Source: Elmis aenea (taxonomy: Eukaryota; Arthropoda; Insecta; Coleoptera; Elmidae). From it: 64,000 bases of DNA. The stretch covers positions 10,854,640 through 10,918,639 of the forward strand of contig OX393581.1 in assembly GCA_947652605.1 (NCBI GenBank), given 5' to 3'. Numbering within the stretch: the first letter of the stretch is position 1; each line of letters starts with the position of its first letter. The position numbers and the translations under genes are program-made. The notes below the pieces were generated by a model, which saw only the letters and a program-made list of their open reading frames with translations, was not told the DNA's origin and did no database searches. Of this stretch, positions 11,811 to 23,749 are shown in pieces.

Positions 11811-12629
11811 CAGGGTGTTTAAAATTCGAGTTTAAGCATGGGATCTCCCTTATTATAGTAGCCAGAGTATAGGTTTAAATTGGCAAAGTTGCTATAATCG
11901 ATACTCAATAATAATCCGAGGATAAATTGGAAATATTTTAAACCGTATCCGAGGAAACAAGGAAAAACCTGAAAAAAATACGATTTTCGAAAATCGTCTA
12001 TAACTGTTTTGGATTAGAAAATATTTCAATGTGTGAAAACATTGTCAAAGCAACTTTTAAGCCGGGTCGGATGGTAATTTCTAATATTTCCTAGGGCGAT
12101 TCGTTTTTGTTTCATGACAACCAACTTTATTTTTTCTAATGGGCCCAATTTTTGTCATTTACATTATCAAATAGAACAGAATTCATTGACGCATCACACA
12201 TGGTATTTTACTTCTACAAAGCCTATTATGTATTCATAACAATAAATTCGTATAAATGAACATTTGGGAAATTCCTTAAATTCTATTTGATAATGTAAAT
12301 GGCAAAAATTGCGCTTATAAAACAAAATAAAGTTGGTTGTTACAAAACAAAAACGAATCGCATTAAGAAAAGTTTGTGATCACCATCCAATTCGACATAA
12401 ACAGTTGCTTGGCATGTTTTCACACATTTGAAATATTTTATAATACAAAGCAGTTATAGGCGACTTTCAAAAATCGTATTTACTGGTTTTTCCAACTTTT
12501 TCGAATACCGTTTGAAATATTTACAATTTGCCTTCGGATTATTACCATCAAGCACCAAATTTAAACCTATATTCTAGCTATTATAATAAGCGAGATCCCC
12601 ATGCTTAAACTCGAATTTCAATCACCCTG
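11811..12629. mobile_element. Foldback element with arms of nearly 400 bp
   Basis: Starts CAGGGTGTTTAAAATTCGAG and ends with the inverted ...CTCGAATTTCAATCACCCTG. The inverted match runs almost to the centre: ACGATTTTCGAAAATCG, GATTCGTTTTTGTTTCATGA and TTACATTATCAAATAGAA all return in reverse complement in the right half. TATA lies outside both ends. The arms differ by many substitutions, so this is not a recent duplication. No coding capacity seen in the short loop. Confidence 0.85.
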
Positions 12630-12631
12630 TA

Positions 12632-14195
12632 TATCCTATATTACGTTTATTTATATTCTACATACAATGTGCACAATTTTTTACAGCTTCAATATTTTTT
12701 ATAAAGTATTTTATTGTTGAACAGCAGTCTGCTATTTTTTTATGGCATTTTGAATGTTTTGATAGAGAAGTAAGGCTATTTTGTAAGGCAATTAATTCAT
12801 ATCCATTAAAAATTGTCACTTACACTTACGAATGTTATTTCCCAAAAGTAATTTAATAAACTACCTAGATACCTTACCTTCAGCGAACTTTTTTAAAACT
12901 TGCATGTTTAAAAAAACGTTGATAAATTTGCAAGGACTCACCTGCAACGAAAACATATTATTAGCATACATTTCATTAAAATTGTACAATTTGCATCAAT
13001 AACAACTAAAATTAAAGCCAATTATAACCTACACATGATTAAATACGAATATAATTTCTATTTTATTAACATTTCTGTATTTGCTATACTTTCTCAAAGT
13101 GTGTTGCTTTATAATGTACCAAATTAATTATACAATTTTCACACAAGCAAATTAACATTTGCATGCATAACAACACATTTTAAAATATCATTTTTAAAAT
13201 AGAAATAGTATTTTAAAAACAACCAGTTACTATCGCAAAACTTAATAACTTGTTTTAAAAATAACCATGATCTATAAAACTTCAACGCTAGGTTACAATT
13301 ACTGTACAATTAACCTACTGCTTAAAGTGACTGATTATAGTACAACAACTAGTGATTATGTCAGTTTTTTTTAAAATTCAATTAAGGTACAACACTGCTG
13401 TTGTCCTCATTATTAAAACTTCAAGAAAGTGATGAACCCATGGAAAGTACAATTAAAATAGAAGAACTAGTAGTCCAGCAAAGCACAACGATTCCACGTT
13501 GACCTTTTAAGTTTAACGAAACACTGAAATATAGTAGCCAATAACATCAAAGCTTAAAGTTTTTTATTTAGAGAGACGCACAATCTCTAGACTTCTTTCA
13601 AAAGTTGACATAAAGTCACAAAAATGCTTTGATTTTTGTTTTATTGCACGGTCCGATGTTAACAAATAAGCAAGCTTACAGAAAGAACAAAATAACGACG
13701 TTCTACGATGAAATTCCACAGAAACTAAAAGCTCGTGGACTTTTTTCACGTACAAGTACTAGTTTGGGTTGCAGCAACGTAAGGATGACTTTAGAACTTG
13801 TCGAACAACTCTGTTCTCATATAAAGATACTTAGCGAAAGTTCCCCAAGTAAAAGACTTCCAGACTTGCTGAACGAACTAAGTTTTGTTCGGTTGAAAAA
13901 AAGGGCCAAACAAAAAGGACCACGCCAAACTCGTTTATAAATTTTTAAGTAGATCGTTGTGTGTAACAGACAATGTAAATGAAAAAGGACAACTTTGGAG
14001 AGAGCCAAGATACGGTGGTAGTAAAAAGTAATTTCGCCAGCAGTCGGCCTTTAGAATTTTATTCGTGATATAAAATTAATAAATATCTTGGGTAATTATG
14101 GACGACGAAAGTACTGTAGTTTCTATTTATCGATAAATTATTTTAACCCTTTAATTATATGTAAAGTAAATAGGTTTTTTCTACGACCACTAATA
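12632..14195. other. AT-rich stretch with one unclassified ORF
   Basis: 12632-13560 is very AT-rich with no coding signal. About 13560-13950 is GC-richer; its plus-strand frame could start at ATG 13653 and ends at 13940, with a lysine/arginine-rich C-terminus (KKRAKQKGPRQTRL). I recognise no family and see no exon boundaries, so it stays a possible coding exon only. Confidence 0.3.
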
Positions 14196-14203
14196 CCACT
14201 GTA

Positions 14204-14936
14204 CAGGGTGGCCTATTTTCGATGCCCATACAAGGTATTTCGGTTATTATCAGAAATAGAAAAAAAAACTAAGTACGTAGTCTCAATTTTTTTTTCGACA
14301 GGAATTTATTGCCGTATACAGGTTTTTGATACCTTTTGTTATTTTCGAAATATAGCCTAAAACCGATTTTTGGCAAATTTTCAAAAATGTTAAATATCTC
14401 GCTTAAACGAAAAGATAGAGAAGACTTTAAAGACATTTTTTGCATGGTTTTTTGTCCTTAATAAGATAGCGATATTTTTTTTTTTTTTACTCATCTAAAC
14501 ATCGATATATTACACCTCTTTGTTATTTTAAATGGCAACCATAGTTGGCGTTGACATAAATCGAAAGCTAACTTTTTTCTCTTTTCTCTTTTATGGTTGC
14601 TATTTAAAATAAAGAAGGTGTAATACATCGGTATTGATATGAGTAAAAAACAATTAAACATCGCTATCTCATTAACGACAAAAAAAAAACATGCAAAAAA
14701 TGTCTTTAAAGTTTTTTTTGCATCTTTTCGTTTTAGCAAGATATTTAACATTTTTTAAAATGGCTAAATATTGGCTTCTGGCTATATTTCAAACATTAAA
14801 AAAGATATCATAAATCTGTTTACGGCACTGAATTCCTCTCGAAAAAAGAAATCGAGACTACGTACTTAGATTTTTTCTATCTCTGATAATAACCGAGATA
14901 CCCTACCTGTATGGGCATCGAAAATAGACCACCCTG
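14204..14936. mobile_element. Foldback element with arms of about 350 bp
   Basis: Starts CAGGGTGGCCTATTTTCGAT and ends with the inverted ATCGAAAATAGACCACCCTG. TA flanks both ends (14202-14203, 14937-14938). Inner parts also pair: TCGGTTATTATCAGA with TCTGATAATAACCGA, and ATGGCAACCATAG near 14530 with TATGGTTGC near 14592. No coding sequence. Confidence 0.88.
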
Positions 14937-14941
14937 TACAA

Positions 14942-15226
14942 CCTGCATGCATAGTAAGTGAGTCCTTACGCACGGTAAGCAAAACGCACACTTGTCTAGA
15001 AATGTCAAAGTAGACTTACGTCAAAATTGACAAAGCCATCGTAATTACATGTGTATATTAGCCAAAAAGCTGTTAAAATCGTATGTGTTATGTGATCGTA
15101 GAAAAAGTATGCTCCATAACACGAGTTATAAAGCAATTACTCACTCGACGCTGCGCGGCTACGTGCGCAACTTTTCCACTTGTGCGTGATATGCTTCTTA
15201 CAACTCTTGTTATGTAATATACTTAA
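14942..15226 (+). repeat. Unclassified interspersed repeat, copy 1
   Basis: Closely matches 23452-23744 over about 285 bp in the same orientation, including GAAATGTCAAAGTAG, ATTACATGTGTATATTAGCC and TATGTGATCGTAGAAAAAGT. Much richer in CpG than its surroundings. No coding capacity, and no inverted ends found. Confidence 0.8.
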
Positions 15227-15229
15227 TAG

Positions 15230-15718
15230 TATGTAGGAAAAAAAAAACACTTTAGGTAAAGCAAACACATTCTGCAAACCAAAACAAATCAAAGTTGATC
15301 CTTAACTATTTTTCCATTTATAGTTGTAGGTGTAGTTATAGTTGTATTTTGAATAAGTAACAAATAACCCCTAAAACATGTAATGTATGGACATGGAACA
15401 AATAAAACCGCAATTCGTTGATAGATTTTTTGATATGGAACAAAGTTAACACCCAAAACTTCGCTATTAGGTAACAAATACAAATTTTGGTTATTTTGAA
15501 GTATAGGGAACTTTTTAAACGTAATCTTGATATTGATTGATTGGTCAATTTGCCGCAAAATGGCGTATGGAACAAAATAACTCTCAGGCGACTGTGTTAA
15601 TTTTTTTTCATGATTTACAAAACTAATGTTAGTCTTTCTGAACATTCAATTAGGTACCTACCTTAAAATATTTCGCGGGTCACTTTATGAGCCGCGTATC
15701 ACAGGTTCGCTTTAGCTA
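15230..15718. other. AT-rich non-coding stretch
   Basis: Minus-strand frames at 15289-15645 match nothing known. No repeat detected. Confidence 0.4.
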
Positions 15719-15726
15719 GCCTATAC

Positions 15727-15961
15727 CAGTGGTTCTTAACCTTTTAGTAGTCGCGGCCCCCTAAATATACTAATAAAATTTCGCGGCCCCCTGGTTTGTA
15801 GTAACAAAAATATTACGATTGATTTAAGAAGATCTCTCCGATGGTTCGAGCAAAATAAGGAGAAAAAATTTTTTTTTAGGATAGCAATATTTTAAAACGT
15901 AAAAACGCTTGATTTTTCACGGCCTCCCAAGGGGGCGCGGTCCCCCGGTTAAGAATCGCTG
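15727..15961. mobile_element. hAT-type MITE with near-perfect 8-bp target duplication
   Basis: Left end CAGTGGTTCTTAACC, right end inverted GGTTAAGAATCGCTG; both ends are followed inward by C/G runs (GCGGCCCCC). Flanking 8-mers are GCCTATAC (15719-15726) and GCCTACAC (15962-15969), matching at 7 of 8 bases, as expected for an aged hAT insertion. No transposase inside. Confidence 0.9.
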
Positions 15962-15969
15962 GCCTACAC

Positions 15970-17080
15970 CATACATAGTTTACTAGTAAACTTATAGATT
16001 AAACAAATTTCAAATTTTATCGAAAGTTTTTGTTACTACCGCTCAGAAGCGAAAACCTATTTTCAGTTCTTTACTCCTGAACCCCACGATTTGATACCAC
16101 AATTTCCTCGTAACATATACATATATGCGCATAAAGTTCACATACAAAGTGCGGTTTAGCGGTGACGCAGCATTTTTCACGACCATTAAATTAAATGAGA
16201 GTAATCTCACTTTCGAGGAGATATAGACCTGGCTGGGAGTGCGTGGAGGTCGCCAACTACAAAACTTTTACCACATAATGTGCTTCCGAGACTTCTCAAT
16301 CCCCAGCGCACGGCCTGCCTTTGTGAGGGTCTTCCACTTTATAATTACATAACGTCGACCTTTTTTAATTTAATATGAATATTGATGAAAATGCTTTTTA
16401 TATTACCAAAACAAAAGAAAATTAAAATACATAAAAAAGTTAGGAGTTTTATAACGTCATCAATCTTAACTGAAACGGAAGTTAAGCGAGATATTTTCCG
16501 ATTTTATACGCAACGAAAATTAATTTTTCAGCCTAATTTTAAAAATTGTATAGCTTAAAAATTAGGCTATCGATAATTTTTTTGTTCAAAAATATGCTTT
16601 GAATAATAATAACCAGTTCAATTCAATCTCTATTTTTATATACCTACTGCTACAAATGATGCGTTGTATAGCAGTTTCAACACTAGAGCCAAAGCTAAAA
16701 TCGTGCCAAAATGGGATTATTTGACAAAGTCCTTATCCTTGAAGTACAATCGGCGACAAATAAAGGAAGTGGCTTATTAAAAACAACAATACGGACTTGT
16801 ATGACGTGATCCTAGCATTCTTTTCTTCGTTTTTCACATTTTGTCAGTAATAAAAGTTTTTGGTCACAACATCATACTAAACGACAGGTTTACAATGGCA
16901 GAATCAATTGTCCGTTTCTTTGTATATTCAAATATAATTTTACAAAATAGCTTGTAATTTTTCTCGAACGGACACAGCGAATTTCATGTTCATAACAACA
17001 GGGCACAAAAATATCAAGTTTTAGTTGTGCCGAATACTTTTATTACGTGTTAAAAATCGCATGGTTAAATAATCTTCCCC
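15970..17080. other. Non-coding stretch
   Basis: No gene, tRNA or repeat recognised. 16190-16330 is somewhat GC-richer. Confidence 0.4.
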
Positions 17081-17089
17081 TAAATGGTA

Positions 17090-17205
17090 ACACTATGGAC
17101 TGTGCAGAGTGCACCAAATCCGAATGTTTTACGGGGTTTCTCGGTTACCGTTATAGTTAGCAAAAATCTGATATCGATCACTTGGGCTATTTTTTTGAGA
17201 AAAAA
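17090..17205 (+). repeat. MITE fragment shared with 25946-26060
   Basis: CCGAATGTTTTACGGGGTTT, TCGGTTACC and TAGTTAGC follow the same order at 25946-26060. There the segment starts with CCGGGTGGAATAAATTCGAA, which suggests a decayed CAGGGTG-type terminus. Confidence 0.55.
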
Positions 17206-17462
17206 ATCTTTTAAAAAAAAATAGTTTTGGCGATATTGATGAAAAACAAAACACGTTTTTAATTTTTGCTTATAGCTTGCTTATTTGATATCCCCCTCAA
17301 AACATTTTTTGACAGTATCGAAGCACTTTATGGCGCAAATTTGATAAATTGATAAATTTTACCTATCTTCATTTGTTTTTGTTATTTTAACATCAGCCGT
17401 CTACGCCACTAATAAATGTTTGATAAGTTAGCAGGAAATATAAAAAAAAACGAAGACGCGAG

Positions 17463-17882
17463 TTTAATGCAGTGTACGTACCCATTCTCACGTACGGTTC
17501 AGAAACTTGGACACTAACTCAAAAACAAAAACAAAGAACACCGGCACAGGAAATAAGATTTCTGAGAAAAATAGAGTGATGTAGACTGATCGATAAAATC
17601 AGTAACGAAAAAATTCGAAATAACCTAGGAGTAACAGATATTAAGAAAAAGATGGAGACGAATCAATTAAGATGGCTTGGACATTTACTACGCAAGCCAG
17701 AAAGTAGATACGCGAAAATAGGATGAAAAATGCAGATGGAGGGAAAAACAAATAGAGTAAGACCAAGAATAAAATGGGAAACAGAAGTGAGGCAGAGACT
17801 AGAAGAAAAAGGAGTCAGCTGGAGAGATGTGCCACAATTAGCTAACGATAGGCAGGAGTGGAGAAACATAAGACAGAAATAG
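17463..17882 (+). pseudogene. RTE-type reverse transcriptase C-terminal tail
   Basis: A single frame carries VPILTYGSETWTLTQKQ (about 17479-17530), then TNQLRWLGHLLRKPESRYAK (about 17655-17720) and a closing block WRDVPQLANDRQEWR before a stop at 17882. The P.LTYGSETW, RWLGH and W.D...L..DR..W landmarks are the usual post-catalytic order of RTE-type LINE ORFs. In-frame stops occur near 17578 and 17724, and nothing upstream resembles the catalytic part, so this is a 5'-truncated, decayed insertion. Confidence 0.85.
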
Positions 17883-17889
17883 AAAAGCA

Positions 17890-18745
17890 TACCTCAACAC
17901 CAAAATGTACAAGAGGAACCGATTAAGAAGAAAAAAAGAACATCAGACGTATTTAATATAAGAAAACAGATGTTTTTCTCTAATATATCTTTTAAAAAAA
18001 TAGTTTTTGAGTATAAGCGGAAAAAAATTCGTTGTACTAACAATTTTGCGTAAGACGTATGTAAGCATACTTAGATGTGTTATGCAGGAGTAACTGGCAG
18101 AATCTAGGTAATAACTACAGCGTCAGAGTTGTATTTACAGTAACTCATAGACGGATGGATCTCTAAAAGAGTTGTCTGTTTTAAAGTGTTTTATTGTCCG
18201 CTATTTGGTGTCCACTGAAGTGGAAAATTGGAACTTGTGAAATGTAAAACAAGTAAAATATAAAGTACAAAACAGTGCATGAATATTTATTGCTTTAAAA
18301 TCGATTGCTTAATCAAATGGAAAACGACCTCTCCATGAAACGAACGAAACATTACGTTAAGTTAAAAATGTCAGTTTTAAAAATTATTGTCAACGCTGTA
18401 AACTGAAATTTTGTCTCTTCTTTGTGTTGCACATTAAATTTTTAACACCCTTAAAAAAGAACAATCTTCCTAACCAATGGAAAAGTGAAGGTTAAGATTT
18501 TGTTAGAAAATTGTCTACGATTTTGATACTATTAGTTGTGTAGACCATACGTATATTATAAAAATCAATTTTTGAAAAAAAAAATTTAAACAAACAATTT
18601 ACATAAGAGTATAATTTTGTATGAACTTTTTATTTGTAGTCAATTTACAGTTATATTTTAAAATATCCACATGCTTTAACCAATTGAAAATTCGTTAGCA
18701 AATGAATTGTGTAATCATTTATAAGGAAAAAGGTTAAACAGTTGC
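17890..18745. other. AT-rich non-coding stretch
   Basis: Nothing supported. 17940-18000 resembles 17180-17230 in its A/T runs and may be the other half of an element split by the RTE tail, but the match is too simple in sequence to rely on. Confidence 0.35.
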
Positions 18746-18749
18746 TCTT

Positions 18750-20269
18750 AAATCATGGATCATTTTGACCCATTTAACCAACTCTGTGTCTTTTACCATT
18801 AACGAGATGCTGTTTACAATAAGGGATGCCTTACCAGTAATCGGGATAACATTAGTTAACAATATAAATGAATAATTAAAGTACGGGGTAGTACCAGAAA
18901 TTTGGAAAATTAATACGGTTATTCCTATTCCAAAAATTATTATTACTAAAAAATGCGGTGAGTTTAGACCTATAAATATGTTACCTAAAATAGAACAAAT
19001 ATTAGAAATTATAGTTAAACAACAACTCGTAGAATTTCTTAACAGTAACAAAACTATTTCAGAATCTCAATCAGGATTTAGACATAAGCATTCATGTGAA
19101 ACAGCATTGAATTTAGTTTTAATAAATTGGAGATATGAAATTGAAAACGATAAAATAATTTTGGCGGTTTTTGTCGATCTGAAACGAGCATTTGAAACCA
19201 TCTGTAGAAAAAGACTTTTGCAAAAATTACAAATGTACGGAATCCAAGGGAATGAACTAAAATGGTTTGAAAGTTATTTATCAAACAGATTTCAAAAAAC
19301 CAGGGTGGGAAAAGTAGAATCAAAGGCAATTATTAACGAGTTAGGTGTACCACAAGGATCAGTTTTAGGTCCAGTTTTATTCAATATTTACATAAATGAC
19401 ATTACGCAGACAGTTAAATCGTGTGACATGCATTTATTTGCAGATGATATGTTAATTTCGGTATCAGGTGAAGATTTACAAACAACAGTTAATGTCATAA
19501 ACGAAGATTTAATTGAAGTAACAGATTGGTTTAAAGCTAATAAACTGGAGTTGAATGTATCTAAAACAAAACGCATGTTAATAGGTAGTAAACAACTCAG
19601 CAATATGTCAAATGAACGTATTTATAGAAAATAATAAAGTAGAGATAGTTGAAGAGTTTAAATACCTAGGGGTAATTATAGATAATCATCTAAAATTTAA
19701 AAAGAACATAGATTATATTGTAAAAAAAGTTGGTGCAAAAATTAGCTATTTTGGGAGAATATCGAATAAATTAAACTTTGAAGCTAGGATATTGGTCTAT
19801 CACAATAATAGAACCATACTTTAATTATTGCAGTAGAATCATATTTCTAAGTAATGAGGGGGATCTGAAAAAATTACAAAAGCAGCAAAACAGAGCTTTG
19901 CGTATCATATTACAGTGTTCTAAATTAACTAAAATTGAATATATGCATAATAACGTGGGGTTCCTAAATATATGGCAAAATACAGTGTATAACGTTTTGG
20001 TTTTAATATATAAATGTATAAAGTATAAACAATATGATGCCAGGATATATGAGTAAATATCTGATATACAACAAAGAACAGCATGATTATGAAACAAGAC
20101 AAAGAGACCATTTTAGACTGCCTAAATGTAAAAAAAGTAGTACACAGAACTCGCTCTATTACAAAGGGCTAAAATTATTTAATCAATTACCAAACGAATT
20201 AAACTATTCTGTTAATCTGCATGCGTTTAAAGAAGGTTGTAAGACCCATGTAAAACTGCAATTTTTGTA
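18750..20269 (+). pseudogene. LINE reverse transcriptase, decayed
   Basis: Reading starts near FTINEMLFTIRDALPVIG, meets a TAA near 18870, and continues VPEIWKINTVIPIPK and EFRPINMLPKIEQILE (RT motif region 1-2). The main open frame 18978-19634 carries SQSGFRHKHSCETALN, AVFVDLKRAFETI (first catalytic Asp region), LGVPQGSVLGPVLFNIYIND and LFADDM (catalytic FADD box), then LELNVSKTKRMLIGS. After a frameshift near 19615 it continues as EFKYLGVIIDNHLKFKKN, shifts again near 19790 to FNYCSRIIFLSN and LKKLQKQQNRALR, and ends in a frame reading YYKGLKLFNQLPNEL with a stop at 20269. The catalytic motifs are intact, but one stop and three frameshifts inactivate it. Confidence 0.9.
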
Positions 20270-20346
20270 ATTTGTAAAGATTGATGTATAAATAGTTTCT
20301 TTTATAACTAAATAAAGCCTATTATTATTATTTATTATTATTATAA
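18750..20346 (+). mobile_element. 5'-truncated LINE (CR1/Jockey-like) with TTATTA-type tail
   Basis: Contains a recognisable reverse transcriptase from the fingers region through to the C-terminal extension, a polyadenylation-like AATAAA at 20311 and a terminal (TTA/TTAT)n tract to about 20346. The 5' part (ORF1 and endonuclease) is missing. The left junction is uncertain, since sequence similarity fades upstream of 18750. Confidence 0.85.
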
Positions 20347-20349
20347 TTG

Positions 20350-21199
20350 GGACTGGGTATATAAGATTTAAAACTGCGCATTTTATTATAGTTTCAACCT
20401 TTAGTTAATTCGGTTTCTGCAATAGTTTAAGTGACTTACAGAAACACCATAAACTCCAAACCACGTAGTTCCACTGAAATTTGAAACAAACAGCGTATGA
20501 AGTTCGGTATTACTACAAAACTACATTCACCACGTAAAGTGCCTGAAACACAGCACGGGATTACCAAATAAACTAAACTTAAGTAGACCAGCAAATTTGA
20601 AAGGGAGTAATCAAATCGAAATCGCACCAACGTAACTGAATATTTACCGAAATCGCAGGGCAGGGACCGGAAGTACGAGATGAGCGACGAACTCGAATAA
20701 TGACATTGTTTTTCTGGTACATTTAGCGTCTTCTGCAAAGGTATCGGCACTCTTGATGTGAAGTAATATTGAGAAATGCACTCTCGTGTAGAAAACAAGG
20801 CGTCAGTCTGTGTTCTAGATGAAAATGTACGAGTCAGCGTCTTGGAAGTGTGCGAAAACAACAGCCGTTGAAGTAAATATATTTTATTTAAAAGCTCGAC
20901 CGGTTGTGTTATCCGTTCGGAATGGTGGAAACAGTGGGGAAATTGTGCATATTGATTTGAATAGGAAGCTGGTCAATTGGTCAAGGTCGAACAGTTGGAG
21001 GAGTACAGTCTATTACGTTACGCAACTGTTTTTTAACCCTCCCAATGCATTTATAATTCTGTTCCTGCCGTTCGCTTACAATGGAGAACCTTTCTCAATA
21101 AAGTTTTATGTATACAATTTAAAGTCTTCCGAGTTAATCAGTATTTTTAATTTTCTTCAAAACTTCATCATTAGAGAATTATTTTGTTTGTACTTTAAT
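20350..21199. other. GC-richer stretch with unassigned ORFs
   Basis: 20420-21010 is GC-richer than its surroundings. A plus-strand frame from ATG 20819 stays open into the hAT element at 21208 and carries no recognisable motif. The minus-strand frame 20436-20861 lacks an ATG start. I cannot support a gene. See the finding about the frame across the hAT insertion. Confidence 0.3.
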
Positions 21200-21207
21200 C
21201 AGTTATC

Positions 21208-22319
21208 CAGTGGCGGATTACCGCACAGGCGCATGAGGCGCGCGCCTCGGGCCTCGGCAAAAAGGGGCCTCAGAATCGTTGGGTTCGTCATCCTCAAAAA
21301 CCAAAATTAAATTTTTATTGTCTGTTAATATGAGAATTATAAAATAATAATTGTAGGCAAATTGTAATATCTTCTAAAACCTATATTCATAGTAGGTATT
21401 GTGTAATAGCCATTGATGCCAATTTAAAAAAAAAAAGTTAAATTAAACAAAAATGATAGCCAATTTGGTTCCAAATCGCCAAAACTTGCAACCCTGCTTG
21501 CATCTGATTACAGTGCACTGCAAGCCGATGTACTGTACAGGGTGGTCCAAATTCGATGGGATTACATTGGCATCTCGCTTAATAGTCAAGATAGAGAAAC
21601 GGTTAATGTACCAAAAATTTGCAGTTTTTTGGGACAAACTCAGAATTGTTGTGAAATATATTCTATCTTTTCCGATTTTCCTTTGTTTTCACAACCTGCT
21701 TTTTGTTTCTCATCTTTAAACAATTTTAAAAACCTTTGTAACTTGCGTATTATTGAAAATAAACGGCGAGCGTAAATTTTTTTTTAGAACCTACTATCAA
21801 AATCTACATAAAAATATCTAAAAATAATCTTTATAAACTTTTTCGATATTTAAAACAATAAGGGAGATATGACACATTATAAATATAACAAAAAAACAGT
21901 TTTTCATTAATAATTCAAAAACTGGAAATGATAGAATATTTTTGAAAACTGTTCTGAGTTTGTTCTAAAACAACTGCACATTTTTAGTAATTTAACCGTT
22001 TTTCTATCTTGACTATTAAGCGAGATACCCATTGTAGTCCCATCGAATTTGGACCACCTGTACTGTATGATGCAGAATTTTACTGTGATTTTTTTACCTG
22101 AGATGGGATTTTTTCTTTTAAATAGGAATGTGATTTTTTTTCTGGTACCTGAGAATATTTTTTTGTTTCCGTATTTGATTTTTGTGTTTATGTTTTGTTG
22201 GTTCTAAAAATAAAAAACGTTATGATTTTTCTGCATTGTTCATTTTAGTGAACCATCTTAATAGGGGGCCTCCAGATCAGGTTGCGCCTGGGGCCCCACA
22301 AAATCAAGATCCGCCACTG
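21208..22319. mobile_element. Non-autonomous hAT element with perfect 8-bp target duplication
   Basis: Left end CAGTGGCGGATTACCGCACA, right end inverted AAGATCCGCCACTG. CAGTTATC is present exactly on both sides (21200-21207 and 22320-22327). GC-rich subterminal blocks (GCGCGCCTCGGGCCTCGG; CGCCTGGGGCCCC) are typical of this hAT type. No transposase frame. A foldback element (21538-22060) lies inside and must have inserted later. A relative in the opposite orientation is at 45050-45612. Confidence 0.93.
21538..22060. mobile_element. Foldback element nested in the hAT element
   Basis: Starts CAGGGTGGTCCAAATTCGAT and ends inverted ATCGAATTTGGACCACCTG (one C missing from the terminal CCC). Arms of about 170 bp include TCGCTTAATAGTCAAGATAG and its inverted partner CTATCTTGACTATTAAGCGA. 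TACTGTA flanks both sides, either TA plus chance or a longer duplication. No coding sequence. Confidence 0.88.
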
Positions 22320-22389
22320 CAGTTATCAAGAAACTATGCGTACATACATGGGGTCCTACAAGATATTCCCTGGCTAATTTTTGCATAAA

Positions 22390-23450
22390 TCAAATGTTTA
22401 GGACCTAAATAAAAGGTTTTTAGTACCTAATCAATTGTATTCAACTGTATTTGGCTGTTTTAAGAACATTCTGTAAACGAAATACTCGAGACTAGACAAA
22501 GAAAACCAAACCCCAAAATACAAAAACGCGAGTTGCAATTCGAGGTTTACTTTAGGTTACTTTGTTTTATATCCACACAAATCATGAATATTTTCTTCCT
22601 CAGTATTCTGCATTTTTAAAGATTCATTTTGTCCGATAAAGTTAATGTTGCCTTATCATTAAAAATTAGCGTTGGTTAGCAGTTTTCTTTCAGATCTATG
22701 AGTCCAATTAACTTTTGATTACCGTTTCCGTTTCATAATCCGCTAAAGCTTAATCAAGACTTTTCATAATATGAAGACAGGTCAGTTAACTGATTACACA
22801 AAACTCAAGATTGCATCTTAAACAATATCTCTCCGAATCTGGGTTTTAAAAAAACATTTGTACATTTCTGCCAGATATATTCCCGAAACACCAAACTCAA
22901 ATTTATTTCTCGTTCTTTCCATTTATTCGCGTTTACTGTACGATTTAAATAAATAAACAATGCAAGACGGTTTTTTGTAGTAAATATATAAACACATGTA
23001 GCGTACTAAATAATTAATTAATTCGTTTATCTTCCGCAAGAGCGGTAGCGACCAGGTAGGCTTAGATTCATAAAATATGAACGTATTTGGGCATAACTGC
23101 TCGGAGTTACACTACAAATTCAGTAAATGCTACGCGATAAGTCTGAATTAGCCGGAGGTAATTATATTAATCGTGCCTCCGTTTGCCACAATTGGTTTAC
23201 AAAAAGTTATCAATATTTACACAACAACCAAGTGAATGCATTTACAAAAAAAAAGTCAACTTAAAAGCCTTGGCAAAAAATTAGAATTTTTGTTTTATTA
23301 GTCAATTTATAAAAAAGCAGTTATATATTTTCTTTAGGCTCGTCGCTCACAGGCGATATTTAAGGGGCAATTTTTAGTCGCCCTAAATGAATCTTCACTA
23401 AAGTAAATGAGTGTGAGCGCACGGATCAAAGTAGACTCACGTCAAACACT
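22390..23450. other. Non-coding stretch
   Basis: No gene, RNA gene or repeat recognised. Confidence 0.4.
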
Positions 23451-23451
23451 T

Positions 23452-23744
23452 CCTGCAAGCCTAGTAAGTGAGCTATAACGCACGGTAAGCCAAACGCACA
23501 CTTGTCTAGAAATGTCAAAGTAGGCTTACGTCAAAATTGCCAAGACAACGTAATTACATGTGTATATTAGCCAAAAAGCCGTTTACTCGTATGTATTATG
23601 TGATCGTAGAAAAAGTAAGCTACATAACACGAGTTGTAAAGCAATTATACGCACTCGTGGAAATACGCACTCGTCGCTACGCGGCTCCGTGCGCAACTTT
23701 TCCACGTGCGTAATATTCTTCTTACAACTCTTATGTAATGTACT
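23452..23744 (+). repeat. Unclassified interspersed repeat, copy 2
   Basis: Same family as 14942-15226 and in the same orientation. It carries a partial internal duplication around GCACTCGTGGAAATACGCAC not present in copy 1, and a shorter piece (GTAGACTCACGTCAAA) lies just upstream at 23430. Confidence 0.8.
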
Positions 23745-23749
23745 AAACT

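Noticed and set aside
17090..18000. RTE tail 17463-17882 as an insertion into a foldback element
   Set aside because: The supposed halves share only A/T-rich runs; no clear inverted arms or junctions could be shown.
20436..20861. Minus-strand 141-codon frame
   Set aside because: It begins at TTG, has no ATG near its start and no recognisable motif; the GC-richer base composition alone does not support a gene.
20819..21310. 163-codon frame taken as a gene
   Set aside because: Its last third is translated from the hAT terminus (CAGTGGCGGATT...), and the rest matches nothing; only the possible pre-insertion frame is noted as a finding.
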